This document shows, in pieces, positions 33,661 to 46,258 of a stretch of 64,000 nucleotides of DNA; position 1 is the stretch's first letter; the number at the start of each line of letters is the position of its first letter. The notes under the pieces are model-generated. The model did no database searches and was not told the origin of the DNA. It was given only the letters and a program-made list of their open reading frames with translations. The DNA is from Euryodendron excelsum (Eukaryota; Streptophyta; Magnoliopsida; Ericales; Pentaphylacaceae): NCBI GenBank assembly GCA_033060915.1, contig CM065390.1:23527501-23591500 (forward strand), written 5' to 3'. Position numbers and translations under genes: made by a program.

Positions 33661-34056
33661 TGCAGACCCGGTTTTTAGCCCACTTTACATTGAAATCTAA
33701 AAGTAGTGGAAGTTAATCACCGAGCAAATCTTACATGGTTAGAAAGATATACAAGTCTATTTTCTAACAAAAAAAACGGAGTATGATTTGCTTTACTATG
33801 GAGAGAGATATGACTGTTGTACTAAAGCGTGTCATAGATGCAAAGCTGAAAATTCAGCAACTCTGTTATTCAGCAAACTTTACATTGAAATCTGATATTA
33901 TTGGAAGTTAATCAAAAAGCAAATCTTAGATGATTGGAAAGATATACGAGTCTATTTTCTAACAAAAAAAACGGAGTATGATTTGCTTTACTATGGAGAG
34001 AGATATTGTTGTTTTACTAAAGAGTGTCATAGCTGCCTGCAGAGCTGAAAATTCAG
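33661..34056. repeat. 195-bp tandem duplication, with a third copy at 39306-39480
   Basis: CTTTACATTGAAATCT begins at 33683 and again at 33878. Each copy continues through GGAAGTTAATCA, AGATATAC-AGTCTATTTTCTAAC and ACGGAGTATGATTTGCTTTAC. The unit ends near GCTGAAAATTCAG. Confidence 0.9.
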
Positions 34057-35627
34057 AAACCTGCTTGATTTCCTGCATCCTTAATTTTTGGGTCACCACA
34101 AATGATAGGTAACATGGTTTTCATCAACACCTCACAAAACCTCCCACATGAGCAATAAAAATTTTATTGCTTTGATGAAGTTGAGACAAAACTAAAATAA
34201 TACGCAGTAATATGCTATGCTCATTCTCTAAAAGAATCCTCTCATACTCAATTACAGTTTTAAGGCAAAAAATAAAGTACCCATATATCACCAAACTCTA
34301 CCTGCACTGACATACCCAATCCGAAATCTAGATCATTAAAAATTTGTAGGACTAACCCAAATTGCAAATCACGTTGAGAGAAAAAATACATGTAAACCAA
34401 CTCACTAAATAGGGTTAGTGAAAGAACTGAAATCAGGAAGCAGATTTTAAGCAAAAACTCAAACCCAAATAAACATTAAACGGGGTTCTAAATAGAAAGC
34501 AAACAAATTTCGACCTCAAAAATAAACATCTTCATGCCAACATGCAAAGAAAGAAAATAAGAGGTGGTTAGAAGCATGTCAGTTGTATTCTAATATTGGG
34601 ATGACAATGATGTCTCCTCACCGTATGAGCTGAAATGAGATATGTATATACCACAAATGAGTCCCATTCCAAAAGTATAATTTAATTTGGATGGTGTACT
34701 TTTAGCCAATTAAGGAGAAAAAAAATTAATCTGAAGAAAGAAAAAAAAATTTAGTGCGGATGTGTATCTGAACTTGAAGAAAATATCTTCCTACATTTGG
34801 TCCAAGTTCTACCTGCTGATAACAAGGCACATGCTTTTGTTCTGGTAATGAATGCCTAACATGTCCAACCATTTGCTCTTGGATATTACATTGTTATGGT
34901 CGTGTCAGCAGACCAACAACATGTTAATAGGAAGAAGGAGGCAAGTTTTCTTCATGACCTTCAAATGTAGGAATACAAGGGCAGGCTAGATGTATAAATA
35001 GACATACTTTGCCAAAGGGTGTAAATGTTAAATAGAGATACTTGGCCAATGGGCATAAATGTTTACGGTCACCATATTTTCTTGTGAACATAATATGGTT
35101 ACATTGTAGTGCAGAACCATATATAATGGAAGACCCAATTCATGAGCCTGCTTTTGTCTCTCATCTGTTTTGATTTAATTAGAAGATGACTACATTGATA
35201 ACTGCAATAAGTACCCTTATAAATAAACTAATAACTTTTGACACCAAACCAAAATAGAAATTAATAAAGTAAGACCTAGTAAAATTATTTCCATTAGTTT
35301 ACCCATGGGATTTAAAAATTTTTGGAGTATATAATTTACTAGAAAAGAAAATTTAAATTTGTAAAACATTAAAAGTCCATGAATTCCAATTCAATTTCAA
35401 TCAAGTCAAACCAGTAAATAGCAAAAAGACTGATATTGACCAGTAAATCAATCATATATTCAACATGTAACTTACTATATAAGAATCATAACTTCTATGT
35501 AGGAATAAATACAAATAAACATACATTTCAAATACTCCAATACCACATCTCTAAGCTCATATCTTAACAAAATTTGAACAAATGCCTACAAAAGGGGAAA
35601 AAAAAAACAAACAAAATCACTTCTCAC
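34057..35627. other. CACTA interior, no gene seen
   Basis: AT-rich; the small minus-strand ORF at 34260-34454 has no features. Confidence 0.5.
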
Positions 35628-35675
35628 TCTTATATATATACTAAATATTACCCGTGCCTATGGCACTCTTGAACA
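35628..35675 (+). other. Possible Helitron 5' terminus
   Basis: TCTTATATATATACTAAATA followed by TTACCCGTGCCTATGGCAC resembles plant Helitron 5' ends, which begin TC and carry an early CCCGTGCC-type motif. The base before TC is C, where A is usual. The motif is the inverted partner of the hairpin at 57447-57460. A weaker relative (CAGTGCCAACGGCACTCC) lies near 40577. Confidence 0.35.
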
Positions 35676-36160
35676 AAATTGCTAATCAATTCAACTGATT
35701 TTGAGAATTTTGTGATAGGATTTTCTGAATGTTGTAGTGATTTTGGCCAAGAAAACAACAAACGTGACGACCCAATAAAAAGCAGGACACACAAACATAA
35801 ATATAAAATTATCAACTACTTCTGTTGAAGCATGGTAAAAGTTGTCATCCAAAAACAACCCCCATTAACTAAAAAATATCGTCCAAATTGAAAGAGTGGG
35901 GTTGTGGCTTAAACTTGGGGTTTCTTGTTTCACTATGGGTATGATATATGTGTACATACATATGGGCCAAAAAAGGGAATAACCAATCTTCTTCCAATGA
36001 GCACTCCACCCTTCACCATCTTTTTCGTTTCTCCACCAAAGCCCACGGCATTAACACTTGAACACTACAAAATTTTGCAGTGTTGCATGTCTTAAACACA
36101 ACTGTGGGGTGAAAGCTGACAGAGAGAGTGAGGGATAGAGTGGTTTGGCCATGGTTGAAG

Positions 36161-36830
36161 TATAACAATAATTGGCCGATGTAATAGTACGTTATGTGAC
36201 TACTGAAAACCCTAGTTGCCTTCTCATTCGTCACCAATTAAGAAGATCGATGATTAGTTACCCATAACGATTACAAACATAACGCGCAATGGAAAAGAAA
36301 ACTCCCAAACTTATATTATAACTTGATCTCCAAATTATTGAATTGTACATATTGAAGATCAAAAAAATAACAAGTGTCGTCCCAAAAGCTCTAAAAAATC
36401 ACTCTATATTGCATAAGCCTAACAAACTGAAAACTTGTCCTTTTTATAGGTACTTAGCCGCTAATGAAATCAAAAACTGCAATCAAATCTGGCGCTCAAT
36501 CGTTTGGACGCTGGTTTTTTTCGTCCTGACGATAAACTGAAACTAGATATCCTTCTTTTTTGCTCATCAGGACGGAATAATCCAGTGTCCTGACGATGTT
36601 TACAATTGTTCTTCCCCTTGAATCTGGGCGTCAGGACGATCAATCTCTGCGTCCTGACGATATCTGGGGCTGAGAATGACTTCCAATCTGAACGTTAGGA
36701 TGCTATTTTTGCATCCTGACGATGTACTCTCTTATTTTGAACTTTTCTTTCTCCGAATTTGGGTGTCATGACGATCCATATCTACGTCTTGACGATATCT
36801 AGCCTTATCAGCCCTCTAATAAAATTTAGA
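36161..36830 (-). repeat. Truncated Ty3/gypsy LTR, inverted
   Basis: Opposite-strand homologue of about 58600-59220. Shared features in the same order are the CGTCAGGACG hairpin units, AGATTTGATTGCAG, a TATA box (TATAAAAAGGACAAGTTTTC on the element strand) and a 3' part ending GGGTTTTCA-TAGTCACATAA. Both LTR ends are missing. Short ORFs here are not genes. Confidence 0.8.
36629..36659. repeat. Perfect hairpin CGTCAGGACG-11 nt-CGTCCTGACG
   Basis: Ten-base perfect arms around an 11-base loop, one of a family of such pairs in this LTR type. Confidence 0.95.
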
Positions 36831-38279
36831 TACACTAAGGATAACCCAGATGTAATTTCAAATTTTGAACCACAAAACTGAAGGCATTAGATAATCAAGA
36901 CATACCACAGGAGTTCATGATACAACCATTGGATAAAAGCATAAATGAAAAACTTACACAATAATGTACAAAAAAACATGAAGACAAAGTACAAATAGAA
37001 TAAGAAAAACTGAGACAATAATTATTTTTTGTATTTGCCAAATTGTTTGCCAAAAAACATGAAGAGCAGAAGTGGAATAACCGATATACAAAGAGGAAGT
37101 GAAAGTTAATTCACATTGCTCAGAACCTAGTCTTCTCTTTCTTTCCCCATTTTCTTCCTTTTCACTTCCGATCTTAACCACACAAAAAGCCCCTCAAAAC
37201 TTGAAATGTAATATTAGATGATAGAATGTGCATGTATGTAATAGTGGGCAAAAAGCAACAGGGATTTGCTGAGAAAACCACTCATCCTCTTCGTCACTCT
37301 CACTCCTACACCTGATAACACCTATTATTTCGAAAACCAGTGTGTCACTCACTAAGTGTGTATAGATGATGAAATCTAGTAAAACCAATTTTTTTTATGA
37401 AAGCATTCAATGCTTTCTCATTCAACCTATATGCATATCAAAATATCACCTATTAAAGGAACAACAAATAAAAGAAAAAAAACATACGTCAAACCAAAAG
37501 CAAATTAAAATCACAAAAAATAAAAACCTTCAGCACATTGGAGGAGATGGGTCTTTAGAGAGATAGAGAGAGAGAGAGGTTTTAAAAAGAGCATATCGGA
37601 GTGCAGCCCTGACGAAGTTGCGTAATGGTGAGGAGGTGGTGGCGGTGAGGCTCGGTTGGTAGTGCAGCCCTGGTTATGCTATGGTGACCATAGGTAAGAA
37701 AGGAAGGAGATGGTGGTCAGCTTCTGTATCTCTCTACTATTTGTCTTTGGAAGTAGATCTACCCTAGGTAGTTGGGCTAAAAGAGAGGATAGGTTTGACA
37801 TAGAGTGTGTGTGTGAGATGTGTGAGCCATCTATGGGGGTTCATGAGAGAGGAAGGGGAAGAGGGAGGCTGTGGTGGTCCTCAGCCATGTTGAGTTTAGA
37901 GAAGAAAATGCAGAAATTAGAAAGCGAGGAAAAAGGTTCTGACCATGGAGTTTTCTTGGTATTCGTTCTCTTTAGTTTGCATTTATGTGAGAATACCCTT
38001 CTTTTTACTTTTTGAACAAATTAGAATGTGAAAGACACATTTACAATTTGAAAACAGTAAAAAACAGGGCACCAACTCAATTTCATTTCATGCTCTAATT
38101 CCAGTGACATTCAAATGTGGGATCTATTGCATGCTCTAATTCCATCTTAACTTCTTAATCACCAACTCATTTAAAAGCTTAAGTTATTAAGAAATTAGCC
38201 CAACAATAAATATCATGTGATGCAACTGCTCGAAATAATTTACTTCAAGTTCACAGGCTAAAATAAATTACCAGGATTA
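36831..38279. other. CACTA interior, no gene seen
   Basis: A GA microsatellite lies at 37558-37578 and a G-rich stretch at 37600-37900. The ORF 37710-38015 is read through this G-rich sequence and has no domain. Confidence 0.5.
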
Positions 38280-40540
38280 GTTGAAGGTCTGATGGCAAAT
38301 TGTTGTTGCAACAAGGCTAATTGAGATTGCATGTAAGCCATAGCTTCTGCCTGTTGCATCTCTAACAATTGAAATTTCTCTTGTAGCTCTTCAGTGTTTT
38401 TTCATGCCTCTGCTAATTGAGATTGCATGTAAGCCATAGTGTTGCCTTAACAATTGATTTCTCCTCTTTCTTGACTCATCTGAGCCTCTTCTTGACTCAT
38501 CTGAGCCTCCGTAGCATCTACTCTAGCCTGTTCAACATCTCTCATAAGTTGTGAGCGAGTGGGTAATACAGATGTTGATGATGAGCTAGGCTTTGGACTA
38601 GGACCTAAGCCAAGTATATATCCTGATCTTGGTCTAAGGGCCTTTTTAGAAAGCAGTTCTCTAACAATGGACCTTATCCTGATGCGATAGCTTCCTCATG
38701 AGCTTCATATAGGTTGTACTGCAAACACAATGTTAAAATTAAGCATTCTTACATTTACCTACAATGAATATGTATAATTGATAAATTGAAACAAAAGTTT
38801 AAGTTTCTGCCACTTACATATGCAATCTCTGAATTTGCATCCGCCCATGCATTTTTCTTTTTGCTAAAATGAGTCTCTTTCCACCTTTGAGGGAAGTCAA
38901 GATCCACCCCAGTTTGTTTTTTCTATTACATTAGTATTGTAAAAGCAGTCATATACATGATAGATTATGTATAATATGATAAATTAATGTTGTAAGATAG
39001 AAACAAAAAAAACATACCAACTCAATTACAACCTTGTAGTAAGCTTTTGAACCTACAACATGATGAACCTTTTGCTTCGATTTATTCATTTTATTCTTTT
39101 CGCACTTCACCTAAATTTACAACAAACAATTAAGTAATGCAATAACATCTACATAATAAGCCACAAATCTAGCATTGTCGATATACTTGACATCTATTGA
39201 CATTGTACTATCAACCATAAATCTGACATTTTTTATATAATTCACATTATCGATCTTAATAAAAAAAATACAAGTTAAATAAATTGTCCAAAAAGAGGGG
39301 CTATCCAATTTAATAAAACATAGTGCAGACCCTGTTTTCCAGCCCACTTTACATTAAAATCTGAATGTACTGGAAGTTAATCAGCAAGCAAATCTTATAT
39401 GGTTGGAGAGATATACGAGTCTATTTTACAACAAAAAAACGGAGCATGATTTGGTTCATTGTGGAGAGAGATATGGCTCTGAAGAGACCTTGTTTTCCTG
39501 TGTCCTTTAGCCACTCTACCTCTTTTCATTTTCCTTGTTCTTGCGTGTGTTTTTTCAAGAGTCTTATAAATGTTTTTCTTGTTTTTCTTGTCTTCTCCAT
39601 AAATGGTGGTAGTCAAAGATTGATTGTCTTTATAATAAACCAAGTGTGCTTGTGTGTCTGTCAAATTGACTTGCTTTTCCAACAGATCATACAACAATCA
39701 AAAGCATAATGTGAAACTAATGGTTTGACATGGCATAATCTCAAACTAATGGACATTGCAGGATCTTCCCATCAGAGTCAGTCTATGTTTTCTAATGATT
39801 CAGAAGTATTGTAGGATTGTTTATTGGGAGTAGTTTACTTAAGTTGTTCAGTTCTATAAGACTCAATCATTAACTACCTATAAACTAAGTCAAACATGTA
39901 TAACTAAGACAATTTATGTTCGTTTACATGTAACCCAAGCAACACATATTTAAAGTTTACAATTTGTTTTCATACCTGATGATTGGGGTCTTGCCATAAG
40001 TTGCATAAATATATCCAATCTTGCTCCTTTATATGTGAGGGCCGGTTGGCTCACCCTTCTTCCGGTGTTGGGTAAGACTCGAATTTCTTCTTTAATTGGG
40101 AACGATTGTCACTATATCGCATACCCATGGCTCGTAATATTTCTTCATCTATATAAGATGCTGTAGGAAGTTCAAATTTTTCCTACAATTTGACGAAATG
40201 TTTCCTACAATTTGTATTTAACATAGAAATTTCATGTAAACACTACTATAGTAGAGTAAATAGTACTTACTCGAATGTGTTCAATCAACCTCTCTTTCGC
40301 ATGATCTGACACTTTTTCCCATTTCAAAGCCTGCAAAGGAGCAAACTTTCGAACAACAACCCCCAACTCTATGGTATACCTCGTCAAGTCAGCAGTAATT
40401 TCACTAGTTGGTTTTCTTGTTGCTCTAGAGAAGCCCAACTTTATCCGCTCCCCACTGCCTCTAACCTTCGCTAGCTCTAGGCCTTTTGTTCTTCCTCGTC
40501 CTTTTTTCGAAGTTGATATGTCTATTAAATCTATACACAT
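38280..40540 (-). pseudogene. CACTA Transposase_24 (TNPA/Ptta-like) gene, five exons, nonsense codons
   Basis: Exon a, 40540-40271 (ISTSKKGRGRTKGLELAKVR, then EITADLTRYTIELGVVVRKF). Exon b, 40182-39976 (LRAMGMRYSDNRSQLKKKFE, QDWIYLCNLWQDPNHQ). Exon c, 39110-39018 (KNKMNKSKQKVHHVVGSKAY). Exon d, 38922-38818 (FPQRWKETHFSKKKNAWADA). Exon e, from 38718, ends in a glutamine-rich coiled coil (AMAYMQSQLALLQQQF). All introns are GT-AG (two with GTAAG donors) and all junctions are phase 0. The family is a common partner of TNP2 in plant CACTA elements and probably binds the ends. In-frame stops occur in exon b (after TPEEG) and exon e (after AIASG), so it is dead. A 28-codon ORF at 42259-42173 starting MSTKGRGRGRG could be an upstream exon (low confidence). 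Confidence 0.85.
39306..39480. repeat. Third copy of the 195-bp repeat
   Basis: Matches 33661-33865: GCAGACCCTGTTTTCCAGCC, CACTTTACATTAAAATCTG and ATATACGAGTCTATTTT. It lies inside the intron between exons b and c of the Transposase_24 gene. Confidence 0.85.
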
Positions 40541-42529
40541 ACATACACTTTGTATTAGTAACTACCGAATGACCAGTGCCAACGGCACTCCTAAACAGAT
40601 ATGCAGTTACTTATAACATATAAATGTTAATTTGAAAATTTATGGATCAAAACTGCGTGAATACATTCGTATATTATTCTAAAACCTTTTTTAAAGATAC
40701 ACCTGCTCAAAATCCCAACAAAACATTTTTTTCAATATCAATCAAGCAACCACCCAACCATGTAAGACAGTTTATATTTTGAAAAATTCTGAATAAAAAA
40801 CAAATAGTTAGTCACCTTGAAAATGCAGAAAACAAAACTAAGCAGTACGAAAAAATGAATAGAAAGTAAATTAGACTTAAATTTTGGTTATTCTCTAAAT
40901 GAATCAAAGCAACTTCTATCCATGAATTACGCTTAAATGTATTTTATTTTTAAATGGTTTCACTCGTATGTGACATGTATGTGATGCAAGCCAAAACGGG
41001 TGTTCAGTGCAAAATCGTGGGAGGACAACCACCTGAATTTGTGTGCATGTGTGACAGAATAAGAGAGAGTTCAAACAAAAAAGCAGGGGAATATAGGGAA
41101 AAAAGAAGAGAAACTCTTATAGGCTCAGTTCCTCGTGATAAATTAATAGGGTATCCACCAATTTTGTGCCCTGAAAACTATAATTCAGAAGCAAACTTCT
41201 CGCACAAACCGAACCCCAAATTTCTCAATGCCTAAGTAATGCGCTACTTTTGGTTCTTCTACAAATTTTGCTTCCTGTTCGTTCAATCAAATGGGTGACA
41301 GAAAGATGTTTTGTAAATTGCAAACCACAATAAAGATACAAGATATAAGATAACACAGGACAAATAACAAAGAAAAATAGCGAGACAGAGAGGGCTTCAA
41401 TGAACAAAAATAAATCAAGTTAAGCAAAATACAATTTTAAGAACATAGAAAAGACAGCAAGCGTCCAAGGGCCATATACACAATCAAACACAGATCACAA
41501 ATCTCATTAAAAATACAAAAAAAAAAAAATAATACTAACATTTGTAAAACTCAAATGCCGTAATTATCAGCTTACAATCTGACTTAATTCTTCGACATTG
41601 GACACATTCGACAGCCGACTCAGCCTTGAATGAGAATCGTTGTTCGCCTCAGCTGATGCGACGATGGCCAAAGCTTTCTTCGTGGAGATCGAATGGTAGA
41701 GAGGTAATTAGATGATGGGTTCACAAAGTGATGGTCATGGACAAAGGTAGCCATAGTGGCTTTGTTGGGTTAGACATGGGAGTGTGAGACCACTAATGTG
41801 ATGTTCCTGAGTGAATGTGTAAAAGGCGTAGAAAATGGACTTCAACCTTTGATCGAAGGGGACCACCAATTTTAAACGTTTACATCAAACTTTGTCTGTA
41901 ACACATTTTCAACCGTTCATCTAAGCCATTGAATGAAGATGAATACAAAATTTATGCCATGTAGGACAAATGTCCCATCAAAGCTTCAAATACTTAGCTG
42001 TTTTATTATATAAATGTGTCAAACAAAATGCTTTCAATAATTAATAAGTGGATTTTTTTTATCAATTTATGACATGTAAACGTATTCATTGTGTTATAAC
42101 ACATACCAGTTGTCATGGATGTGCTCTGTTCCATAGTCTTGGATGACTGTGGATTAATATATGAACTTCGCTCTACATCAGGGTCGATCCTAACGATCCT
42201 TTAGCTGCAGGTGCTGATGTAGTCAATCCTCGACCTCTACCTCGTCCTTTAGTTGACATCTGTAATCAGTTTTTGTACAACAGTTATAATTAGTTTAACA
42301 ATAATTGCTTTTATGACAAAAATTAAAGAAAAAAAACATGATAAGTCCACACGTAGCTCAGATCAATAAAATTTGAAGAGTAACATGAAAACCACTAATT
42401 ATTTATACATAACAAGCTATAAAAGTATCACAAGACCAAAAATCTTTAACCAATATCGGTCCATTTAATTTTACAAATTTCAAAAAGACATATTTGCAAA
42501 AATTTATGTAATTCACTACTATTCAGTGT
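40541..42529. other. Spacer between the two CACTA genes
   Basis: No confident gene apart from the possible small exon at 42173-42259. The stretch 41460-41640 resembles 47350-47520, upstream of the TNP2 gene. The ORF 40954-41235 has no recognisable domain. Confidence 0.5.
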
Positions 42530-45500
42530 CACTATCTGTTGACATATTATCTCCCTCTGTAGTATCATCAGTAGAGTACTCAACATCATGCATTTCACTG
42601 TCATCGTCTATAAAAGAATCTTCATCCTCTCTCTCTCCTCATCACTTGGTATGATATTGATATCAACATGTACCAACTCCATGTCATCTCTGTGCATCAT
42701 TACGGGTTAATCAATAACCTCAACTGTATTGCCAATTCCATATGACTCATCCTCTTGGTATGGCTCATGTTCCTCATCCTCTTCTTCTTCTTGTTCTGGA
42801 ATGTCATATACTGCTCGAGGAAATATCTTATGTACAACTCGCCAATTCGCACCATTCCTCGTGTCACTCAAATAGAAAACTTGTTCTGCTTGAGATGCTA
42901 GCACAAAAGGCTCATCTACATACCATGTTTTTGTTATGTTGACACTAACAAAGTGGTGTTCATCCACAAGTACACCAGATGCCCTGCCAACATCTCACCA
43001 ATCACACCTAAAAAGGGTAACACGGTTTCTACCTAAATATGACAACTCAATAACATCTGTAACGACACTGTAAAAATCAATACTCTGCCCTTGATGGTCA
43101 CCCTTCACAACTAGACCACAATTCTGGGTGTTACGGTGATTCTCGTGTTCTTGAGTATGAAATTGAAGCCCATTAATTATGCAACCACTGTATCGTGCCA
43201 CTTCAGGATCAGGACCCTGAGCCAAATTTAGAAGTTGATGGTCTACACCTTCATAGCCTTCTTTCCATTATTGTGTCACCTAGTTTCATATGTGAATAAG
43301 ATTAACGTACAAAAATATATATCATTTAATTATGACATATAATGGGAGGGTAATTAAAATGCACTGAAATGCTTCACATGACTTATAATCCTTGCCCGTT
43401 CTAGAAACCATGCTTGAAAATTCTCTTGATGCCTCTTTTCTACGCTTCGGTTGCTTTCTCCCTTGAGCTCTTCCTTATGTTTTCTATAAAACATGACTTG
43501 CACTTACATAGGATATCAATTTTGGAAATGAAACTCAAAAACTGAAATTAAACCCAAAGTTTTATTAGTAGTTAACTCACTCTATATAGGGGTGTACTTC
43601 CTCACAGTTGTTCAGCACATATGATTGAACTCTAGTTAGATCTTCCAAATTAAGCTCCTCACAATGCGTAGCTCCCAATCCACGAGCAGTTTGGGCAAAT
43701 ATGGGCATTCCTTCAGCTTGCTCAACCAATGGATCTCCTTTGTAGTTTCGCTCTGTTCTATTAAATCTTGTTTCAATCCTTTCAAAGTACATCGAACAGA
43801 AGTTCATGCATTCCATATTAATGTAACCTTTAGCAATGGATCCTTGAGGACGAGCTTTGTTATGCACATACTCCTTTAGAATTTTCATGTAACTATTAAT
43901 GAACATATCAATACACATAATCAGCCCACTACACTTTCAAGATGAATAGTAAAATGCAAAACTTGTAGAAGTATTTGTTAATTGTGATAAATACCTTTCA
44001 AAGGGGTACATCCACCGATATTACACAGGTCTGGCAAGCAGTGCCTCATCTGCTAGGTGAATTATTAGGTGGATCATTACATCAAAAAAACTTGGTGGGA
44101 ATATTTTTTCCAACTTGCATAAGACAAAAACAATGTCATTCTTCAGTCGTTGTAATACATCTATATTCAATGTCTTCGATGTCAACTCTTTGAAAAATAA
44201 ACCAATCTCAATTAATGTCTTAGACACATCCTTCTGTAAATATCTGCTAAGTGCAACAGGAATAAGTCGTTGTAATAGGACATGACAATCATGATTTTTA
44301 AGTCCTGTTATACGACAATCGCTAACACTCACACATCGAGAAATGTTTGAGGCATAGCTATCTGAAAATTTTACTAAACTTAGGAATTCACAAAAACCCC
44401 TCTTTTCGGCCGAGGAAAAAGTGTAACATGCAGAAGGGATGTATATTTTCTCATTCACATGCTTTGGATGTAGCTCAGGCCTTATCCCCATATCCTTTAT
44501 ATTAAGTCGAGCCTTATATGTGTCTTTTGTTTTTCCTTGAATGTTCAATAAAGTTGCGATGATACTATCACATAAATTCTTCTCAATATGCATGACATCG
44601 AGATTGTGGCGAATCTTGAGGGTTTTCCAATAAGGCAATTCAAAGAAAATGCTCTTCTTTGACCAATTCAAGTAAGTAGGAGACCGTTTTCTTGTCTTTC
44701 CATGTTCATCTACCTTCCCATATGTTGGTTGCACCACATTTTCCAATTGTTTCATCACATCTTCTCCAAATAATATTTTTGGTCTCCGCCTACATTCTAC
44801 CTTACCATCAAAAGAATGATTACTTTCCCGTAAATGGTGATTTGTCGGTAATAATCGACTATGTCCCATATAATAAGTCTTTCTCCCATTATGTAAGTAT
44901 TGATAAGATGCATCTTCGTTGCATGTCAGGCAAGCTAATTTCCCTTTAGTGCTCCAACCAGACAACATTGCATATGCAGGGAAGTCATGAATGGTCCATA
45001 CCAATGCAGCATGTAACTCAAAATTTTGGTCACTAGATGCATCATAAGTCTGAACACCTGTATCCCAAAGTTCTTTTAACTCATCTATCAACCGCCGTAA
45101 AAACACATCGATGTCAATTCCAGGAGCCTTACGCCTAGGAATAAGAAGAGTCATCATGAAAAATGGATCCTTCATACATTTCCATGGTGGCAAATTATAC
45201 GGGACGAGAATTACTGGCCACATATTGTATGAGGTACTCATGTTTCCAAATGGATTGAAACCATCACTTGCCAACTCAAGCCTAACATTGTGAGGATCAC
45301 TAGCAAATGAATTGTGTTTTTTGTCAAAGTCTTTCCATGCTTCAAAGTCGGCAGGATGACGCAATACTCTATCTTCCTCGATTCGCTTGTCCTTATGTCA
45401 TCTCATATCTACAGCTATCTTCCTTGAGGCAAATAATCTCTTTAGCCTTGGCATCAAAGGGAAATATTCCAATACTTTGTGAGGAACCTGCTTACCCTTC

Positions 45501-46258
45501 CCCTTTTTAAATTTGTACCTAGGTGCTTTACATAAGGGACACTTGTTTGCAGATTTATACTCCTTCCAGAATAGTACGCAGTCATTCTTACATACATGTA
45601 TCTTTTCATACCTAAGGCCTATGTCTCGAACAACTTTCTCAGCCTTATCATGGTTTTTTGAGATTTTTGCCTCAGAAGGAAATGCATCCTTCAATGGCTT
45701 ATGTAACATTGTTAGTGACTTGTCACTCCACTTATTAATTAACTTTATGTGAAGCAAATTTACAATAAAAGACAATTTAGAGAACTTCTGACAACCTTTG
45801 TAAAGTTCTTGCTCGGCATCGTTGATTAACTTCAAAAATTTATTCGTTTCTCCATTGGATCCACTAGGTATATCAGGACCATGGCTCTCAGAAGTCACCC
45901 CTGCCTAATCATCTGTGAATCTTTCACAACGTACATCATCTAGTATTTCTTGCATGTCATCCACACCATTGCCCTCTTCTTCAACCACAGGATCATTATC
46001 ATTGTCATGACATTCATGATTATAATTTTCCCCATGATGAACCCATCGACTAAACCCAGCTACCACCCCCCATGCAAACATATGCTCCTCAACTTCATCT
46101 AGAGTCATCTCATCGATATTGTTGCATTTAATACATGGACATGGTATCATAGTCTCCCCAAGTTCAATATGATCAGTTGCAAATTTAAGAAACTCTCTTA
46201 CTCCTTTAATATACTAAGGGTGCCTTCTATTATGAATCTCCATCCAACTCCTATCCAT
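42530..46258 (-). pseudogene. CACTA transposase TNP2/Transposase_21 with DUF4218 and DUF4216 regions, multiple stops
   Basis: ATG at 46258 (MDRSWMEIHNRRHP) opens a Transpos_assoc-like region (MIPCPCIKCNN, HGENYNHECHD). The Transposase_21 core runs about 45900-44300 (CPLCKAPRYKF, FNPFGNMSTSYNMWPVILVP, HDFPAYAMLSGWSTKGKLAC, HNLDVMHIEKNLCDS). The DUF4218 region (CKLEKIFPPSFFDVMIHL) crosses an intron at 43994-43893 into an exon at 43892-43581 (YVHNKARPQGSIAKGY). A small exon and a DUF4216-like exon follow (YSGCIINGLQFHTQE, TWYVDEPFVLASQAEQVFYL), then an acidic tail. In-frame stops near 46214, 45905, 45398 (W to TGA), 44021 (Q to TAA) and at CDW* near 42995 make it a pseudogene. This enzyme class cuts and joins CACTA ends. 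Confidence 0.93.
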
